DNA of 64,000 nucleotides from Undaria pinnatifida. Its lineage: Eukaryota > Sar > Phaeophyceae > Laminariales > Alariaceae. Shown here one piece after another: positions 61,292 to 64,000 of the stretch (positions are counted from its first letter, which is position 1; every line of letters starts with the position of its first letter). The notes under the pieces were generated by a model that did not search any database, was not told where the DNA came from, and saw only the letters and a program-made list of their open reading frames with translations. The translations under genes were made by a program, and so were the position numbers. The stretch spans positions 472,501-536,500 of the forward strand of contig JABAKD010000013.1 in the NCBI GenBank assembly GCA_012845835.1. The letters are read 5' to 3'.

Positions 61292-62407
61292 GGGCAATTA
61301 CCGAAAATGGGTATACCCGGTCACTTTCCTCCCAAAAACGGGTACACTCTAGAATCAAGTGAAAAGCACACCCCACGAGCCACGCGATTGGTCAAAACAA
61401 ATTTGTACCTGTTTTTGAGAGATATTGTCCCGGGTATACCAGTAAATGGACACTATGCTTGGCGTTCACCCGTTTTTGGTTGTGTCTAAGCCAATCAGAT
61501 GCCTTCATATACATTACACCCAATCAGAGGTAATATATTGATCCTCTCTATACGAACGTCGCTTTCGCTGGGATGGAACGCCATCGTGGTGCCTGAAAGA
61601 AGGGAGGTCAAGAAGTTCACAGCAGCCTCGACCCTTTCCAGATTAAACACCACTCACTGCACCCCTGTCACACACTTAGCTCTCTTCTTCCCTTCAACTC
61701 CGACGGGCGAGCACCGTGGCCACAGAGGGCAACTCGTCTGGCTCATCGTGGCTGCGTGTAGGCTCTGTGTTTGGCAGCACGAAGGAACTTCGTTCGGCTG
61801 TTGCGCGGGCGTATCTGGCAAACGGTCATGGGTACAGGGCCTCCGGGAAAGGCAGTGGGTGACAGAAGACGTACTCGTGCTCCGGGGCGACCGAGCCACC
61901 GAAACCGAAGCAGGATCCGTCGCAGTACTGCTAAATGATCATATCGTACAACAGTCCATGTTTGACGAGTACTATGTGGTACATATCGTACTACGAGTAC
62001 GAATGAGTGTGATCACAACAACAAATACACGTATTTCATTATCGCTCGCTCGTTCGCTCGCCCGCCTTCGCTCTTGTTACTACTATCATCCATGATTATA
62101 CTCTGTTTTGATGTGATGAATACCTTAGTACATGTTTGACGAGAATACTCGTATACGTGATACATATCGTAGCACGAGTACGAATGAGTGTGGTTAAGAC
62201 AACAAATGCATGCATTCAATTACCAACTACACAATAGACATATACCTCGTACGATTACACCTCATGTATAGCGCCAGCAGGCCAAAAAACGAGAGGTTCA
62301 TCGATGAGCAGTCGCGTGGCTCGTGGGGTGTGCTTTTCACTTGATTTTAGATTGTACCCGTTTTTGAGAAAAAAGTGACCGGGTATACCCGTTTTTGGTT
62401 ATTGCCC
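61292..62407. mobile_element. MULE-like element with long terminal inverted repeats
   Basis: The left end GGGCAATTACCGAAAATGGG and right end complement GGGCAATAACCAAAAACGGG continue as inverted repeats for about 95 bp. Shared words include GGGTATACCCGGTCACTTT, AAAAACGGGTACA, AATCAAGTGAAAAGCACACC and CCACGAGCCACGCGA. TCATTTTAA (61283-61291) and TAATTTTAA (62408-62416) fit a 9-bp target duplication with one mismatch. Removing the element leaves a site that aligns without gaps to AACATAATGTTAACGTTCAA nearby. Long TIRs with a 9-bp duplication suggest a Mutator-like non-autonomous element. No transposase is recognised. Confidence 0.8.
61499..62095 (+). CDS. 198-codon ORF inside the TIR element
   Basis: It starts MPSYTLHPIRGNILILSIRT. 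The middle reads HRGHRGQLVWLIVAACRLCV, WQHEGTSFGCCAGVSGKRSW and VTEDVLVLRGDRATETEAGS. It ends in a serine/leucine/arginine-rich tail (SLSLARSLARLRSCYYYHP) over a CTCGCTCGTTCGCTCG repeat. It shows no DDE transposase motif, zinc finger or known domain. An internal duplication (61957-62040 and 62131-62220: CATGTTTGACGAG...ACGAGTACGAATGAGTGTG) overlaps its end. It is cargo, a remnant or chance. Confidence 0.25.
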   Translation: MPSYTLHPIRGNILILSIRTSLSLGWNAIVVPERREVKKFTAASTLSRLNTTHCTPVTHLALFFPSTPTGEHRGHRGQLVWLIVAACRLCVWQHEGTSFGCCAGVSGKRSWVQGLRERQWVTEDVLVLRGDRATETEAGSVAVLLNDHIVQQSMFDEYYVVHIVLRVRMSVITTTNTRISLSLARSLARLRSCYYYHP

Positions 62408-62775
62408 TAATTTTAACATTCAATTGACCATGTACGTTATCCCTTCAACGCGTGTTACGATAGCCACTAGGAATTCCGCGAACACACTTAACAGAATGTT
62501 AATCCTTACGGGCTGCCTACCCTAACACCGTAACACCTTAACGCATATACTTCGGTTAATACGGGATCAAGGCATCACTAACATTATGTTACACGATCGC
62601 CCGCCAATAGCGTAACACACTAGCACTATGTTATCACACAACCCAGAAAGTAGTTAACGCATTAGCGTAATGTTTTCCATTTTTTTCGCTGACCCGTAAT
62701 ATGTACATCAAATGTTAATTGTTGCGTTGTCCGAGGTGTGAATTATTGCACCTGGTATGATATGTAAACTTCAAT

Positions 62776-63180
62776 CGGTCGCCCCGGTGGTGTATCAGGT
62801 TATCCTCGAGCTTGGTACAGGTCAGTTTCGTGAGTTCGAATCCCCCCGAGTGCATACTCGTACAAATTCGTGGGAAATTTTCTTGCGCACAAATTGACTT
62901 GCGGAAAACGCGAGAGCGTGAGTTAGCAACACTCGATGAAAAATAGACGAGCAGTGGGATTGCTGAACCCTATGCACGATAAAAATTGAAGGCAAGAAAC
63001 GGGGAGGAGGAGGGACGACACCTGTGACCACGGCTTGTCCAGAAGCTGGAAAGTAGAAGTGTGCGAAAAATAAATAAACGAATAAACTACGCGCGATCGG
63101 AGTATCACACATGGCTTGCAAAGATGAGTTTCATCGAAATCTTCGATGTCACAGCTGGAGTGTATTTTTAGTTTTATAAT
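62776..63180 (+). mobile_element. F1 SINE-like element, full form on the plus strand
   Basis: The head CGGTCGCCCCGGTGGTGTAT has TGGTGTATCAGG as A-box-like word, and GTGAGTTCGAATCCCCCCG holds the B box. The body runs to AGAAGCTGGAAAGTAGAAGT and an A-rich AAAAATAAATAAACGAATAA tail. The outer flank CGCGCGATCGGAGTATCACA, TTGCAAAGATGAG and TCACAGCTGGAGTGTATTTT follows, as in the 43 and 50 kb copies. Confidence 0.8.
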
Positions 63181-63449
63181 AAGCGAGAGATTGTTCCATG
63201 TTAACCTCGTCCTGCTGGATTTTTCCATATTCCGGTTCACTGTTGACGAATACAACGAAAAACGCACTCGCACGTGCTTCGTACGCTGTTGATGTTGGGT
63301 TCCTGCCTAATGCCTACCTGGTATCATATCGTATGCTATATATCATATGATATCATGTGGTACTATGTTATCACTTGTAGTTTGTACACCCAAGGGCCCA
63401 TTTACGGCGGTATGTCGGTTGCACGCCGTTATATGATACCTTGCCTGGT

Positions 63450-63552
63450 ACCGGTATATGATATGATATGATATGATATGATATGATATGATATGATATG
63501 ATATGGTATGATATGATATGGTATGGTATGATATGATATGGTATGGTATGAC
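63450..63552 (+). repeat. GATAT pentamer microsatellite
   Basis: About 20 GATAT units with GGTAT variants; preceded by related ATCATATGATATCATG words at 63335-63357. Confidence 0.9.
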
Positions 63553-64000
63553 ATGTAGAAGGTAGCGTCTTCAACCTGCTGTTATTTCTACCCCTCGATA
63601 TCCAGCACTATTGTCAGTGTCCTTCGGAGCATAAATTAGCTGCTGCGCTGTTGGCGCGGGCGCAACATTTGGGTCAACATAATAACCGTTTTGCGCAACA
63701 GTCGCCAAGAGGCTGGTTGCGCGCAGCGCGACACGCTATTTTGGGCGCGCAACATTTTTCGCCGCTGCCAGAAAAAAAAAAGTTGGCGCGTTTTTCGTTG
63801 CCGCAGGCGTTTTTTTTTGGGGGGTCTTATCGCAGTGGGCAAGTTTTTCGTCATGGCGGGGGCTACTATATAAGAGAATCGATACAAGAGAGAGTAAGAG
63901 AACTTTTTGGGTTGTCACCAAACAAATCGATCTATGAGACATTTTGTCGAATTCCCGAGATTTCTCTTATATCGAGCTCTCAAAAAAGTAATGCCGCACA
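63553..64000. other. No recognisable gene
   Basis: GCGCAACATTT and GTTGCGCGC words repeat near 63660-63750, and homopolymer A and T runs occur near 63775 and 63810. Nothing else recognised. Confidence 0.4.

Larger units (their letters stand above)
58850..62720. repeat. Satellite-like array rich in TAACATWATGTTA palindromes
   Basis: Over about 2.1 kb of non-inserted sequence (58.85-59.95, 60.66-61.29 and 62.41-62.72 kb), GTAACA, TAACATAATG, AACATTATGTTA and GTGTTAC words recur every 20-60 bp. Longer anchors are CCATGTACGTTATC (60917, 61043, 61131, 62430) and CACTAGGAATTCC-type words (60866, 60955, 61086, 62473). They define imperfect units of roughly 90-130 bp. Two interruptions are present: ordinary sequence with an ORF at 59.96-60.66 kb and a TIR element at 61292-62407. 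Confidence 0.75.

Noticed and set aside
61283-62416. PIF/Harbinger assignment from a 3-bp TAA duplication
   Set aside because: TAA does flank both ends, but the rebuilt empty site aligns without gaps only if a longer duplication of about 9 bp is assumed.
8200-63180. CRISPR-like repeats among the many short repeats
   Set aside because: Repeats are contiguous tandem units or dispersed elements; no array of identical repeats with unique equal-length spacers and no cas genes.

Overview
This is eukaryotic nuclear DNA from a repeat-rich, gene-poor region. No long conserved gene, operon, phage or CRISPR array is visible. The signs are decayed non-LTR reverse transcriptases, tRNA-derived SINE-like elements with A/T tails, miniature LTR and inverted-repeat elements, many micro- and minisatellites, telomere-like GTTAGGG tracts, and exon-like segments ending in AG|GT. 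I suspect a stramenopile alga, possibly a brown alga, because the reverse transcriptase words resemble ones I associate with such genomes. That is recollection, not proof.

Layout. 0.4-1.2 kb: a tandem repeat of about 34 codons split by a 374-bp miniature LTR element (TRIM-like). 2.3-7.6 kb: mini- and microsatellites and a fold-back element. 7.9-9.0 kb: minus-strand tandem exon-like units. 10.1-11.4 kb: the 3' end of a LINE. 12.0-15.3 kb: a decayed minus-strand LINE with its 3' tail. 17.1-19.4 kb: a minus-strand locus of repeated exons around a fully open 211-codon exon that has no ATG start. 20.2-24.8 kb: fold-back elements, a SINE, the second TRIM copy and hairpin-bearing direct repeats. 24.3-27.4 kb: a minus-strand array repeating an NGFEEP-like word at 13 sites. 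27.3-30.5 kb: isolated candidate exons. 31-33.8, 43-46.5 and 49-51 kb: clusters of SINE-like (F1, F3) and LINE-tail (F2) copies. 35.2-38.6 kb: two fragments of another LINE family. 44-45.3 and 55.8-56.9 kb: two more copies of the 13-15 kb LINE family. 47.2-47.9 kb: a short inverted-repeat element. 58.85-62.7 kb: an array rich in palindromic TAACATWATGTTA, interrupted by a 1,116-bp element with terminal inverted repeats of about 95 bp.

How the parts relate. F2 lies downstream of the ORF end, in the same relative orientation, in all three copies of one LINE family, so it is best read as that LINE's 3' tail. F1 and F3 have different tRNA-like heads but a related body. The two TRIM copies share 83-85 bp LTRs with TG...CA ends, a primer-binding site, a purine tract and a tRNA 3'-half module, and have different 4-bp target duplications. 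The coding-like loci at 8, 18 and 26 kb share one design: short segments duplicated in tandem, often ending in a splice-donor-like AG|GT. This is the window's most unusual gene-level feature.

Limits. Everything was read by eye. Family assignments, element ends and exon borders need alignment and transcript evidence.
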